From Flavobacteriales bacterium (GTDB taxonomy: Bacteria > Bacteroidota > Bacteroidia > Flavobacteriales_D > Crocinitomicaceae), in assembly GCA_018883325.1 (NCBI GenBank), contig VEQH01000004.1, forward strand, positions 46,010 to 110,009: 64,000 nucleotides of DNA, read 5' to 3'. This document shows positions 53,610 to 62,540 of the stretch, one piece after another. A program made the position numbers and the translations under genes. The notes beneath the pieces are model-generated. The model was not told the DNA's origin and did not search any database. It saw only the letters and a list, made by a program, of their open reading frames with translations. Within the stretch, counting starts at the first letter, position 1, and each line of letters opens with the position of its first letter.

Positions 53610-54491
53610 ATGAATTATGCAGCAATAGATGTTGGTACAAATGCAGCGCGTTTATTGATTGGTGAAGTTGTTCACCAAGATGGTAAATCGTTTGTGAAAA
53701 AGGTTTCCTACACCCGAATTCCTTTGCGATTGGGTGAAGAGGTTTTTGAAGATGGGAAAATTTCCAAGAAAAAGGTTCAAGATTTTATCAATACTATCAA
53801 AGCTTTTGGCTTGATAGCTTCACTTTTTGATGTGAAACGATTGCGTGCGGTTGCAACTTCCGCAATGCGAGAATCTAAAAATGGTCAAAAAATCGTCGAT
53901 AAAATCAAAGAAGAAACAGGTATAACTTTGGAAGTCATTCCAGGCGATATTGAAGCAGAATTGATTTTTGGAACTTTTTTCTTACTTGAAATTGAAAAAG
54001 AAATGCCATTCATCGTAATTGATGTTGGAGGCGGAAGTACTGAAGTAAGCGTCTTTGAGAAAGGGGAACGAATTGCCTCTAAATCTTTTGAAATTGGTAC
54101 GATTCGTTTATTAAAAGAAAAAGTAGATAAAAATATCTGGTCAGATATTCACGAATGGATGTTGCAACACGTTGATTTATCGGATCAACATCAATTGTTT
54201 GGCACAGGAGGAAATATCAATAAAGCACACAAAATCATTGGTGTGAAAGACAATAAACCAGTTCGCTTGAGCCAATTGGAAAATTTGAAACGCGATTTGT
54301 CTGCATTGAGTTTGGATCAAAGAATGTCTGAATATCAATTAAAACCAGATAGGGCAGACGTAATTGTTCCTGCTTTGGAGATTTTCACCTACATAATGAA
54401 AGAGATGGGTGCAACTGAAATTATCGTTCCTAAAATTGGTTTGTCCGATGGAATGATTTACGCAATGTATAAAGAAGATTTAAAAAAATAA
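53610..54491 (+). CDS. Ppx/GppA family exopolyphosphatase-like protein
   Basis: The 293-residue protein has the actin-fold phosphate motifs [16 protein letters not shown] (5-20) and [16 protein letters not shown] (about 137-152), plus [12 protein letters not shown] near 200. The family hydrolyses polyphosphate or pppGpp. It consists of the two core domains only, without the C-terminal HD-like domain of E. coli Ppx (about 510 residues), as in the short group. hisS begins one base after its stop. Confidence 0.92.
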   Translation: MNYAAIDVGTNAARLLIGEVVHQDGKSFVKKVSYTRIPLRLGEEVFEDGKISKKKVQDFINTIKAFGLIASLFDVKRLRAVATSAMRESKNGQKIVDKIKEETGITLEVIPGDIEAELIFGTFFLLEIEKEMPFIVIDVGGGSTEVSVFEKGERIASKSFEIGTIRLLKEKVDKNIWSDIHEWMLQHVDLSDQHQLFGTGGNINKAHKIIGVKDNKPVRLSQLENLKRDLSALSLDQRMSEYQLKPDRADVIVPALEIFTYIMKEMGATEIIVPKIGLSDGMIYAMYKEDLKK

Positions 54492-54492
54492 A

Positions 54493-55869
54493 ATGTCACA
54501 AAAACCAGCAATACCAAAAGGTACGAGGGATTTTTTACCTCAAGATGTTGCCAAAAGAACTTATATTTTCGAAACCATAAAAAACGTATTTCAATTGTAC
54601 GGATTTGCTCCAATTGAAACACCAAGTTTTGAATTGTCGTCCACTTTGATGGGGAAATATGGTGAAGAAGGCGATCGATTAATCTTTAGAATTTTAAATT
54701 CTGGCGATAAAATGAAAAAAGCAGACATTGAAGCTTTGCAAAATGAAAACTTACCACGATTTGCTAATTCATTGGCTGAAAAAGCTTTACGTTATGACTT
54801 AACGGTTCCATTTGCACGTTTTGTGGTTCAACACCAAAATGAAATTGCTTTTCCGTTCAAACGCTATCAAATTCAACCTGTTTGGCGCGCAGATCGTCCA
54901 CAACACGGGCGCTACCAAGAGTTTTACCAATGTGATGCCGATGTGGTTGGAAGTGATTCTCTTTTATATGAAGTGGAATTGATACAGATTTTTGATGCAG
55001 TTTTAACGGATTTGAATCTTCCGGGATTTACAATTCAAATGAACAATCGCAAAATACTTTCTGGAATAGCAGAAGTGAGTGGTGAATCAGAAAAATTGAT
55101 TGATATTACTGTTGCAATTGACAAATTGGATAAAATAGGTGAGGAGGGTGTTGTGAAGGAATTGGCTGAAAAAGGTGTTTCTTCAACAGCAATTGAGCGC
55201 ATTCAACCTTTGTTTAGTTTGTCGGGTTCAAACGACGAAAAAATTGTACTTCTCACTGAATTTCTAAAAAATTCTGAAATTGGTTTAAAAGGAATTGAAG
55301 AATTAAAAATTGTCTTGAATCACATCAACCGAATTGGTTTGAGAAGAGGTGAATTAATTGTTGACGTTACGCTTGCTCGTGGTTTAAATTATTACACAGG
55401 TGCAATTTTTGAAGTAAAAGCAAAAGATGTCAAAATGGGAAGTATTTGTGGTGGTGGACGTTACGATGATTTGACAGGACTTTTTGGTTTGAAAGGTGTT
55501 TCAGGTGTCGGAATTTCTTTTGGTGCCGATCGCATTTACGACGTACTTAATGAATTGAATTTGTTTCCAGTTGAAGTAACGAAAGGTTTGCCTGTTTTAT
55601 TTGTGAATTTTGGCACAAATGAAGTTGAAAAATGCTTGGATTTGGCAAATGAATTACGTGCAAATAATGTTTCCTGTGAAGTTTACCCAAGTGCAGCGAA
55701 ATTGCAAAAACAAATGAAATATGCCAACGATAGAAATGTTCAGTTTGTGATTTTGATTGGCGAAAACGAAATGAATAATAGTTCGTTTGTTTTGAAAAAT
55801 ATGGAAACAGGTGAACAAAGCACATTGAAGTTTGAGGAATTGTCTTCAATCTATTCACTTTTAAAATAA
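54493..55869 (+). CDS. hisS: histidyl-tRNA synthetase
   Basis: Class II synthetase that charges tRNA-His. The 458-residue protein has the N-terminal PKGTRDFLP, motif 2 with [21 protein letters not shown] (124-144), the histidine-specific [14 protein letters not shown] near 300 and CGGGRYDDL near 321, motif 3 [11 protein letters not shown] near 340, and the C-terminal anticodon-binding domain (about 360-458). Everything is intact. It follows ppx/gppA directly and leads to a small lipoprotein five bases on. Confidence 0.96.
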   Translation: MSQKPAIPKGTRDFLPQDVAKRTYIFETIKNVFQLYGFAPIETPSFELSSTLMGKYGEEGDRLIFRILNSGDKMKKADIEALQNENLPRFANSLAEKALRYDLTVPFARFVVQHQNEIAFPFKRYQIQPVWRADRPQHGRYQEFYQCDADVVGSDSLLYEVELIQIFDAVLTDLNLPGFTIQMNNRKILSGIAEVSGESEKLIDITVAIDKLDKIGEEGVVKELAEKGVSSTAIERIQPLFSLSGSNDEKIVLLTEFLKNSEIGLKGIEELKIVLNHINRIGLRRGELIVDVTLARGLNYYTGAIFEVKAKDVKMGSICGGGRYDDLTGLFGLKGVSGVGISFGADRIYDVLNELNLFPVEVTKGLPVLFVNFGTNEVEKCLDLANELRANNVSCEVYPSAAKLQKQMKYANDRNVQFVILIGENEMNNSSFVLKNMETGEQSTLKFEELSSIYSLLK

Positions 55870-55874
55870 AATCA

Positions 55875-56177
55875 ATGAAAAAGTTAATTGGAATTTGTTT
55901 TTCTGCTTTACTTTTAGTTGCTTGTGGAAGCAAAAAAGGCGATTGGACAGAAGAGGAAAAACAAAAAGCCGAAAATTATATTGATAAGAAATTGACGGGT
56001 GCGGGAGATTTTGGTAAAGAAAAAGAACCATTAATTACTTGTTTTGTCGAAAAAATGGAGCAACGCTACGACAACTTCGATGCAAGTACAGACGCTGGTA
56101 GAACTTTAGTTTTTATCGATTGTATGAAACCCGTGGTGAAGAAATACGCAGAAAAAACAAGTAGAAATTTAAGATAA
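55875..56177 (+). CDS. small lipoprotein, unknown function
   Basis: The 100-residue protein has a lipoprotein signal with lipobox LVACG (Cys17) and a helical mature part with two further Cys (56 and 82). I do not recognise the family. It starts five bases after hisS, so it is the third gene of that operon. A strong terminator follows at 56194. Confidence 0.82.
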   Translation: MKKLIGICFSALLLVACGSKKGDWTEEEKQKAENYIDKKLTGAGDFGKEKEPLITCFVEKMEQRYDNFDASTDAGRTLVFIDCMKPVVKKYAEKTSRNLR

Positions 56178-56193
56178 AAAAGGGCAAAAAAAA

Positions 56194-56217
56194 AGCTCAG
56201 CAAAACTGAGCTTTTTT
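56194..56217. terminator. Rho-independent terminator between the lipoprotein and a tRNA gene
   Basis: AGCTCAG (56194-56200) and CTGAGCT (56206-56212) form a 7-bp stem with loop CAAAA, with an A-run before and a T-run after, so it can terminate the plus-strand hisS operon and, on the other strand, the tRNA. Confidence 0.9.
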
Positions 56218-56218
56218 G

Positions 56219-56292
56219 TAGCGAGACCGAGAGTTGAACTCGGGACCTTTGGGTTATGAATCCAACGCTCTAACCAACTGAGCTATCTCGCC
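56219..56292 (-). tRNA. tRNA with CAT anticodon (elongator Met most likely)
   Basis: The 74-base cloverleaf reads acceptor GGCGAGA/TCTCGCT with discriminator A, D-stem GCTC/GAGC, anticodon stem TTGGA/CCCAA around loop TTCATAA (anticodon CAT) and T-stem CCGAG/CTCGG. The first acceptor pair is G1-U72 and the stem has an A31-C39 mismatch. CCA is not encoded. It is not an initiator by its acceptor. It is a second non-initiator CAT tRNA, so one of the two is probably Ile2. Confidence 0.92.
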
Positions 56293-56438
56293 ATATTTCA
56301 ATTTGAAGAACTATCTCGTCGTAATTGAGGGTGCAAAGTTAATGATATTTTTAAATTTCAAAAGGAAATAATTCAAGATTTCAAAAAAAAACAACAACTG
56401 ATTCAAAACTTGCTGTTTATCAAGACTAAAAAATGCAA

Positions 56439-57014
56439 TCAATTTACCATTGTAAGCATAAACAGACTTAATAAATCCAAAATCCCGTGTAAAAGGAGCA
56501 GGTACGAAAGTGAATTTTTAGGTTTTTGATAAATAACATAAGCGGAAAACAGCGGAATACTGATATAGGAAAACCAGTAAGTTTCATCCGTAAATCCTGC
56601 GAAATGAATCAAGGTAATTAAAATTGGAGCGATGAACTTATATTTTAATTTTTCAACGAAACTCCAAGAAAAAACGGCAATAATAAGTAACAATAAATGA
56701 ATAAATCGCAAGCTATCGAGCACCATTGTTTCAGTGAAAACAGCTAAATCTTTGTCGTCAAGAATTACGCTCCAAAGAATTTGATTCGTTGATAATTTGA
56801 ATAAAATTGCAATGAAATAAAAGTAGAAAAACCATTTTCTAAAAGTCAAAATATCGCGCCAATTCCATAAAGCAAATTGCAATGCGATAATTACCAAGAT
56901 AAAATCAAACAGCGGAAAAGGTAAAATGAATGAACCTTGATCCTTGAAAATTGAAAATCCGTAAGCTAATAGAGTAAGAACGACAAGAAAGATTGTTCTT
57001 TTTTCGCGATTCAT
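56439..57014 (-). CDS. uncharacterised membrane protein
   Basis: The 191-residue protein has about six membrane spans, nearly its whole length, and no motif I recognise. The nearest similarity in general appearance is to small multi-pass Bacteroidota membrane proteins. Its ATG follows the map stop directly (57014/57015), so it is translated from the same transcript. Confidence 0.8.
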   Translation of the reverse strand: MNREKRTIFLVVLTLLAYGFSIFKDQGSFILPFPLFDFILVIIALQFALWNWRDILTFRKWFFYFYFIAILFKLSTNQILWSVILDDKDLAVFTETMVLDSLRFIHLLLLIIAVFSWSFVEKLKYKFIAPILITLIHFAGFTDETYWFSYISIPLFSAYVIYQKPKNSLSYLLLLHGILDLLSLFMLTMVN

Positions 57015-57788
57015 TTATTTACCAAGTGCCTCGTAGATATAATCAAACGTAGATAAAATTTCAGCTTTTCCATCAATTACAGCGACGTCGTGTTCAAAAT
57101 GTGCGCTCGGTAATCCGTCAGCAGTTGCAATTGTCCATTTGTCGTCCAAGGTAATTACTTTTTCAGTTCCCAAGTTAATCATTGGTTCAATTGCAATCGT
57201 CAATCCATTCTGAATTCTTTTTCCGCGACCTCTTCTTCCAAAATTTGGAACTTGTGGCTCTTCGTGTAAATTTTTACCTAGGCCATGTCCCACCAAATCT
57301 CTAACAACTCCGTAACCGTGTTTTTCTGCATGTTGTTGAATCGCCCAACCAATATCTTCAATTCGATTCGCAGTATTGCATTGCTCAATTCCGATGTACA
57401 AACATTCTTTTGTGACTTCACACAATTTTTTCACCTCTGGACGAACTTCGCCAATTTCAAAAGTGTAAGCGTGATCCCCGTAATATCCTTTGTAAAAGGA
57501 GCCACAGTCAACCGAAACGATATCACCTTCCTTAAAAGGTCTATCTGTCGGTAATCCATGGACAACTTGTTCATTTACAGAGATTAATAATGTGCTTGGG
57601 CATCCGTAAAGTCCTAAAAAACCTGGAACTGCATTTTGGGAACGAATATAAGCTTCTGCCATTGTATCCAATTCTTTTGGGGTTGTTCCCGGGTGCATTT
57701 TTTTAGCAATTAAGCCTAAAGTACGACTAACAATTTGAGCTGCCTCGCGCATGATGGCAATCTCTTCTGAAGTTTTATAACGAATCAT
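57015..57788 (-). CDS. map: type I methionine aminopeptidase
   Basis: Removes the N-terminal Met from new proteins in the cytosol. From the ATG at 57788 (257 residues) the metal ligands are Asp94, Asp105, His168, Glu201 and Glu232, with His78 in VVHGLP also conserved. I chose this start (MIRYKTSEEI) as it matches family starts; upstream ATG at 57809 and TTG at 57818 are possible. A TACTTTTG element at 57816-57823 would give a leader of about 20 bases. The uncharacterised membrane protein gene is downstream and coupled. Confidence 0.95.
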   Translation of the reverse strand: MIRYKTSEEIAIMREAAQIVSRTLGLIAKKMHPGTTPKELDTMAEAYIRSQNAVPGFLGLYGCPSTLLISVNEQVVHGLPTDRPFKEGDIVSVDCGSFYKGYYGDHAYTFEIGEVRPEVKKLCEVTKECLYIGIEQCNTANRIEDIGWAIQQHAEKHGYGVVRDLVGHGLGKNLHEEPQVPNFGRRGRGKRIQNGLTIAIEPMINLGTEKVITLDDKWTIATADGLPSAHFEHDVAVIDGKAEILSTFDYIYEALGK

Positions 57789-57815
57789 GAATTTTCCCAA
57801 AAGTGACATAGAGCG

Positions 57816-57823
57816 CAAAAGTA
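57816..57823 (-). promoter_or_regulatory. probable -7 element TACTTTTG of map
   Basis: TACTTTTG on the minus strand matches TAnnTTTG and lies 27 bases before the chosen ATG at 57788. Confidence 0.4.
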
Positions 57824-57880
57824 GTCATTCCAAATGAATTTTGAAGAGGACAAAATCGCGATAAAATCAAATATTACGTA

Positions 57881-58113
57881 GGGTCTGCTGAAAAAGTCAG
57901 AAATGAGCCAGATTCTAGACGCAGTCAATGAAGATGTATATTAATACTTCGATTTGACTGCAACGAAGAAGATGGTTTATTTCTGGCTAACAAAATAACA
58001 TCATCTTTGATGCAAGGAAATTTCTAAAAACAACTAAAAAACCTTGCATCTAAGAGAATATGTATCACCTAAACACAAGGTAAAATAAAGGTTTTGTGTT
58101 TTTCAGCAGACCC
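57881..58113. mobile_element. 233-bp inverted-repeat element (MITE-like) with internal hairpins
   Basis: GGGTCTGCTGAAAAA at 57881 is the exact reverse complement of the end at 58113. TACGTA lies immediately outside both ends and can be a target duplication, or, being palindromic, part of a 23-bp inverted repeat (57873-57895 and 58099-58121). Inside are further perfect stems: AGCCAGA/TCTGGCT enclosing GCAGTCAA/TTGACTGC, then GATGCAAGG/CCTTGCATC, then AAACACAA/TTGTGTTT. No gene. It ends two bases before the nitroreductase stop. It fills most of the 57819-58123 gap. Confidence 0.7.
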
Positions 58114-58123
58114 TACGTAATAC

Positions 58124-58846
58124 TTACTTCACAAATACCACTTCTTCGTAAGGAACTCGGAATTGAGGTCCCCAAATACCAGCTTCTGTTCCTTTACCAA
58201 CTGAAATAATCATGTTAATTTCTGCTCCACGAGGAAGATTTAATGCTTTTTTAACGCGCAATTTATCGAAACCTTCCATTGGGCAAGACTCAAAACCTTC
58301 GGCAGCTATTGACAACATAAAAGTTTGAGCAGCTAAAGCACACGATTTATGGACACTCACTCGTTGATCGGCTTTTCCACCCATTCGCATGAAAGGTTTT
58401 CGCAATCCCATAAAAAAGCAGACACTTCTTCTAACTAAAGTCAATATTCCAAAAGGATCATTGCCATAAACGAGACGCATGAGTTTCCCGTAATAATCTA
58501 AGCCACCTTTTTCAAGTTTATTTGGCTCACCATTTATTTGACTTTTGATTTTGTCGTAATTCCATTTTGCACGTTCTTTCCATTTGTCTTGTCGCGTCAC
58601 AAAAACAACCATTTGTTGCGCTGTTTTCGCAGCGGATTGACTCAAACACAACGGAATAAACTTCTTTAATTCATCCTCAGAATGAATCCAGTAAAATTCC
58701 CATAATTGCATATTGCTACTGTTGGGAGACATAATTGCACGTTCCAAACTTCGTTGAATTACTTCTTTTGGAACAGGAACATTCGCATCAAAATGACGGT
58801 TACTTCTTCGTCTATCTATAATTGCTTGAAATTCGTTGGAGAGCAT
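58124..58846 (-). CDS. nitroreductase family protein
   Basis: The protein has the nitroreductase start AIIDRRRSNRHFDAN, the FMN-contacting SPNSSNMQLWEFYWI near 35, a long insertion around residues 75-145, and CPMEGFDKLRVKKAL plus MIISVGKG near the C-terminus. Such enzymes use FMN and NAD(P)H to reduce nitro groups, quinones or other substrates. I start at the ATG at 58846 (240 residues, MLSNEFQ); the 36 codons upstream are Phe/Tyr-rich and unlike the family. Confidence 0.9.
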   Translation of the reverse strand: MLSNEFQAIIDRRRSNRHFDANVPVPKEVIQRSLERAIMSPNSSNMQLWEFYWIHSEDELKKFIPLCLSQSAAKTAQQMVVFVTRQDKWKERAKWNYDKIKSQINGEPNKLEKGGLDYYGKLMRLVYGNDPFGILTLVRRSVCFFMGLRKPFMRMGGKADQRVSVHKSCALAAQTFMLSIAAEGFESCPMEGFDKLRVKKALNLPRGAEINMIISVGKGTEAGIWGPQFRVPYEEVVFVK

Positions 58847-58997
58847 TTTTTTATTTTTTTTTGCAATAATAGAGAATAACTGCGTCAAATACCACTTTTG
58901 ATATTCTAAGAAATTGTAAAAATAATGAGGAAAGGGTTGAAACAAGTTTTTCAAAGGCTAGAATAATACAAACCTTTGTGAACTAAAAAAAATATTT

Positions 58998-61814
58998 CTA
59001 CTCAAATAGATAAGCAATATCTTCTTCCGTCAGATTTTTTACGAAATTGTCATCAGTTGAAATTACCTCGTTTGAAATAAATTGTTTTCGGTTTTGAAGT
59101 GTGATTATTTTCTCTTCAATCGAATCCTTACAAATCATATTGTAGGCAAAAACGTGTTGATTTTGTCCTATTCGATGTGTGCGGTCAATAGCTTGTTGCT
59201 GTACAGCTTTATTCCACCAAGGTTCAATAAGAAATACATAATTAGCTTTTGTTAAATTTATTCCAGAATTTCCAGCCATCAAACTAACCAAGAAAACTTG
59301 TATCGTTGATTCCTCTTGCTGAAATTCACTAACTAATTGCATTCGTTTTTCAGAGGATGTACTTCCATCAAATCTCACGTATGAAATCTTGTTTTTCTCA
59401 AATTCATTAGCTATTAATTCCATTGTTCCGTTGAATTGAGAAAATACAATAACTTTTTCATTCTTTAAATTGGTATTTAATTGTTCGATGAGTTGATTTA
59501 TTTTTATCGACGAACAAGACTGATATTCGACTTCATCTTTGATTAGTCGTGGTGAACTACAAACCTGTCGTAATTTTGTGATGCCTTGTAAAACACCCAG
59601 CTTGGCTTTGTTTACACCTTGATTTTTGATTTCTAGAAATACATTTTCCTTGATTTGTTTTTTCAAACTTTCATAAGTAAAACGTTGATCATCTTGCATT
59701 TCACACCAAAAAATAGATTCTGTCTTCGGAGGCAAATCTGGGGCAACAATTTCTTTAGTGCGCCGCATAATAAAAGGACTAGTCAATTTCTTTAGCATTT
59801 CCATTTGTACAGCAGCAAGTTCATGTTGAATGGGTTTTTCAAACTCATTTTTAAATTTTGAAAAAGAATAAAAAAGCTGTGGTAAAATAAAACTCAATTG
59901 AGGAAATAAATCTGAAACATTGTTCATTATGGGAGTACCGTTCAATGCTATTCGACGTTTCCCCATTAATTTTAAGATGGCTTGAGTTTGTTGAGCTGCA
60001 TAATTTTTAATTTGGTGGCTTTCATCTAACACAATAGCATCCCAAACAATCTTGGTAAAATTTTCTAATTCATTGCGAACAATCGAATAAGAGGTGATTA
60101 AAATTGAATTGTCGTTTGATATGGATTCATCGAAATTGCGATTATTTCCGTGATAAATAGTTGTTTTTAAATGAGGCGCAAATTTTTCAAATTCATTTTT
60201 CCAGTTGTATAATAGCGACGCAGGACAAACGATTAAAAATTTATTATTGGAGTTTTGTTCTTGCCAAAAGGTAATCGAAGCAATGGTTTGAAGGGTTTTT
60301 CCGAGTCCCATATCATCTGCCAGCAATGTTCCCGCATTGACTTCAGCCATTAGAATCATCCATTCAAATCCTTTTTGCTGATAATTTCTCATTTCAGCAT
60401 TCAACGTATTTGGTACTTGGATAATTAAAGAATCTGTATCTTTCCATTTGTCCCATTTTTCCGACCAATTTTGAGGCAAAATGAATTGTAATTCTTTAGA
60501 GAAATTCAAGATGGATTCAGAACTTATCAATATCCATTTTGCAAAAGTGATTTCATCGTCCTGAATTTTAGAATAACGCAGTAAAATGCTAAATTTATCT
60601 ATCCACTCATCGTTCAATACACCAAGTGAATTATCCTTTAACATTATAAATTTCTGACCTTCAACAAGTGTTTTTTGTAAACTTTTCAGATTGATTTTTT
60701 CACTTCCAAAGTACACTTCTAATTTCGCATTTATTTCATTATCGTCCGTATTGATTAATTCAAAATGGGTAGAAATTTGATGGTCGGAAAAACGGAAATA
60801 ACTCAGCATGTCCATACCAGTCACCTCGAAATTATCTTTTAATTGCGTGTGAAAGAAGTTATAAAACCAATTTTTGTGAGAAGCTTCTTCAAAACTCAAA
60901 TAATAATTATTCGAACCTTTAAATTTAGAATGAGCTTGTTCTAAAAATGCAACGCTTTTTTGTTCAATTTCTTTATTTCTTCTGTAAATTATTCTTTTTT
61001 CTCCTTCAATTTTTTCAAAAGTATTTCTGGGACCATCAACCAAATAACCATCGTATCTCCACTTTGGAATGAAAAGTAGCATATTACCAGCCAATTCAGA
61101 GATGTGCATGATCATTTCCGGAATTTCGTCACGGATTTCCTCTTCAAAAACCTCCGATAAATCAAGTGGTAAATGTTCAATTTTTTTCTTGATGTTTTTG
61201 GAGAAGTCCTCAATTGTAAAATTTTCCATTTCTTCTAATTCTTCAAGAATGAACCAATCCAACTTTCGGAACATGAAATAGGTGTTTTGATGCTGAAAAA
61301 GAAAAAGGAAACGATTTTCAGTTCCAATTTTTATTTTTTCACCATCAATTTCAGCATAAGATTCTAAATTTAATCCTTCGTCCGATTTTTTAAGCACAAA
61401 TGACAAACTTGGAATTGTATCAAGTTGGAAAGAGCACGCTGCTGTCGAATAAGTATTGTTTGAGGTTTTATACCGATGAAAAACACATGTTTGATTAAGC
61501 TCCGACGCAACTTTACGAAAATTGTCGAAAAAACTATTTTTCAAATTCTTTTTTAAAAATTGATTTTCAGAAAGTGAGCTTTTTACTTTTTGATAGCTCG
61601 AAAGTAAGGCGACTTTTTGCTTATTAAATTCCTCTTCGCTGAATAAGGTAAAACTTGTTTCTCTTTCACCTCCAAAGTTTTTTTTGATTTCTTTGGATGT
61701 AAAAGTGGTGTATAAAACTTCAAATTTCCCTCCTGTTTCCTTTTTCGTGTAAAAAGAAAAAGGAACTTGACACAAAACAAGTTTAGAAGGTTCGAACAGA
61801 AAATGTAATTTCAT
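58998..61814 (-). CDS. SNF2/RapA-family DNA-dependent ATPase
   Basis: The 938-residue protein has a novel-looking N-terminal half (about 1-460), then the SNF2 helicase core: LADDMGLGKTLQT near 500, DESHQIKN near 597, LNGTPIMNNVSDLFPQLSF near 623, and the C-terminal lobe with FSQFNGTMELIA, VSLMAGNSGINLTKANYVFLIEPWWN and IDRTHRIGQ near 878. It probably remodels nucleoprotein or removes stalled RNA polymerase, but Bacteroidota members have not been placed. No restriction or methylase gene adjoins it. It is a single gene. Confidence 0.93.
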   Translation of the reverse strand: MKLHFLFEPSKLVLCQVPFSFYTKKETGGKFEVLYTTFTSKEIKKNFGGERETSFTLFSEEEFNKQKVALLSSYQKVKSSLSENQFLKKNLKNSFFDNFRKVASELNQTCVFHRYKTSNNTYSTAACSFQLDTIPSLSFVLKKSDEGLNLESYAEIDGEKIKIGTENRFLFLFQHQNTYFMFRKLDWFILEELEEMENFTIEDFSKNIKKKIEHLPLDLSEVFEEEIRDEIPEMIMHISELAGNMLLFIPKWRYDGYLVDGPRNTFEKIEGEKRIIYRRNKEIEQKSVAFLEQAHSKFKGSNNYYLSFEEASHKNWFYNFFHTQLKDNFEVTGMDMLSYFRFSDHQISTHFELINTDDNEINAKLEVYFGSEKINLKSLQKTLVEGQKFIMLKDNSLGVLNDEWIDKFSILLRYSKIQDDEITFAKWILISSESILNFSKELQFILPQNWSEKWDKWKDTDSLIIQVPNTLNAEMRNYQQKGFEWMILMAEVNAGTLLADDMGLGKTLQTIASITFWQEQNSNNKFLIVCPASLLYNWKNEFEKFAPHLKTTIYHGNNRNFDESISNDNSILITSYSIVRNELENFTKIVWDAIVLDESHQIKNYAAQQTQAILKLMGKRRIALNGTPIMNNVSDLFPQLSFILPQLFYSFSKFKNEFEKPIQHELAAVQMEMLKKLTSPFIMRRTKEIVAPDLPPKTESIFWCEMQDDQRFTYESLKKQIKENVFLEIKNQGVNKAKLGVLQGITKLRQVCSSPRLIKDEVEYQSCSSIKINQLIEQLNTNLKNEKVIVFSQFNGTMELIANEFEKNKISYVRFDGSTSSEKRMQLVSEFQQEESTIQVFLVSLMAGNSGINLTKANYVFLIEPWWNKAVQQQAIDRTHRIGQNQHVFAYNMICKDSIEEKIITLQNRKQFISNEVISTDDNFVKNLTEEDIAYLFE

Positions 61815-62090
61815 TATTGTTTGTAAATAACAGTTTTTTAGTTAGTTAACTAACTTATTTTAAGCATTTATTGATTGAGAATAATAAATCCTTTCAATTC
61901 TTGATGAGTCAATATAAAAAGTTAGTTTTCAACTTTTAAAAGTAAGAATTATAAGTAAAGCGTTGATAGATGTTACAATGAAGATTTTCCGTTTATCGAC
62001 TGAACAAAATTTAGAGGCAGAAATAATCAATCACGATTTGACTTTACAATTAGGTGATTTAGCTTTGAGTTGTAAAGATGATAATTACCT

Positions 62091-62540
62091 TCACCTACAA
62101 GGAATTCCTTCGACTTCTTCCAAAATCAATTTTTCTTTGTTTAAGCGCCACGTATAGGTTTCCAAACCATTAGAAATCACAATCAATTCACAATTCAGTT
62201 GGTTTTGGTAGCTGAGTGCTTGATGTAATGTGTTTGTGCCTAATTTAATACTTGGAGCTTTGCATTCAATGAGTATGTAAGGTTCAAAATCACTATTGAA
62301 AACGACAATGTCCCAGCGTTTGGTGAGTCCGTTGTATTGTATTGCTTTTTCAACACCAATCAAGGTTTGTTGGTAATTTAAGTCATTGATTAAGTGAGCG
62401 ATAATGTGTTGGCGAACCCATTCTTCAGGCGTTAACAAGATTTCTTTGCGACGAATGAGGCATTTCACAAAAACTTTCCCTGATTTTCGAGTCAAATCAA
62501 GTTGAGTAGGAGGAAAGTTCAGTGGAACAATAAAATCCAT
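62091..62540 (-). CDS. small protein with HsdR N-terminal-like nuclease domain
   Basis: The 149-residue protein matches the short HSDR_N_2 group: VRQHIIAHLINDLNYQ near 43, RWDIVVFNSDFEPYILIECKAPSIKL near 74-100 with the D...ExK nuclease core (Asp76 or so and Glu-Cys-Lys). It lacks the helicase domains of type I HsdR and is a core gene in many Bacteroidota. The ATG overlaps the alanine dehydrogenase stop as TAATG, so it is coupled to that gene. Function unknown. Confidence 0.88.
   Translation of the reverse strand: MDFIVPLNFPPTQLDLTRKSGKVFVKCLIRRKEILLTPEEWVRQHIIAHLINDLNYQQTLIGVEKAIQYNGLTKRWDIVVFNSDFEPYILIECKAPSIKLGTNTLHQALSYQNQLNCELIVISNGLETYTWRLNKEKLILEEVEGIPCR

Noticed and set aside
58847..58954. 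N-terminal extension of the nitroreductase (Phe/Tyr-rich 36 residues).
   Set aside because: The family starts at the MLSNEFQ Met; the extension is probably untranslated leader.
61963..62157. Plus-strand small open frame (MKIFRLSTEQ... from about 61978) overlapping the end of the HsdR_N-like gene.
   Set aside because: It overlaps a confident gene on the other strand, has no family match I know and no start signal; its composition is plausible, so it could be a short real gene or remnant, but I cannot support it.
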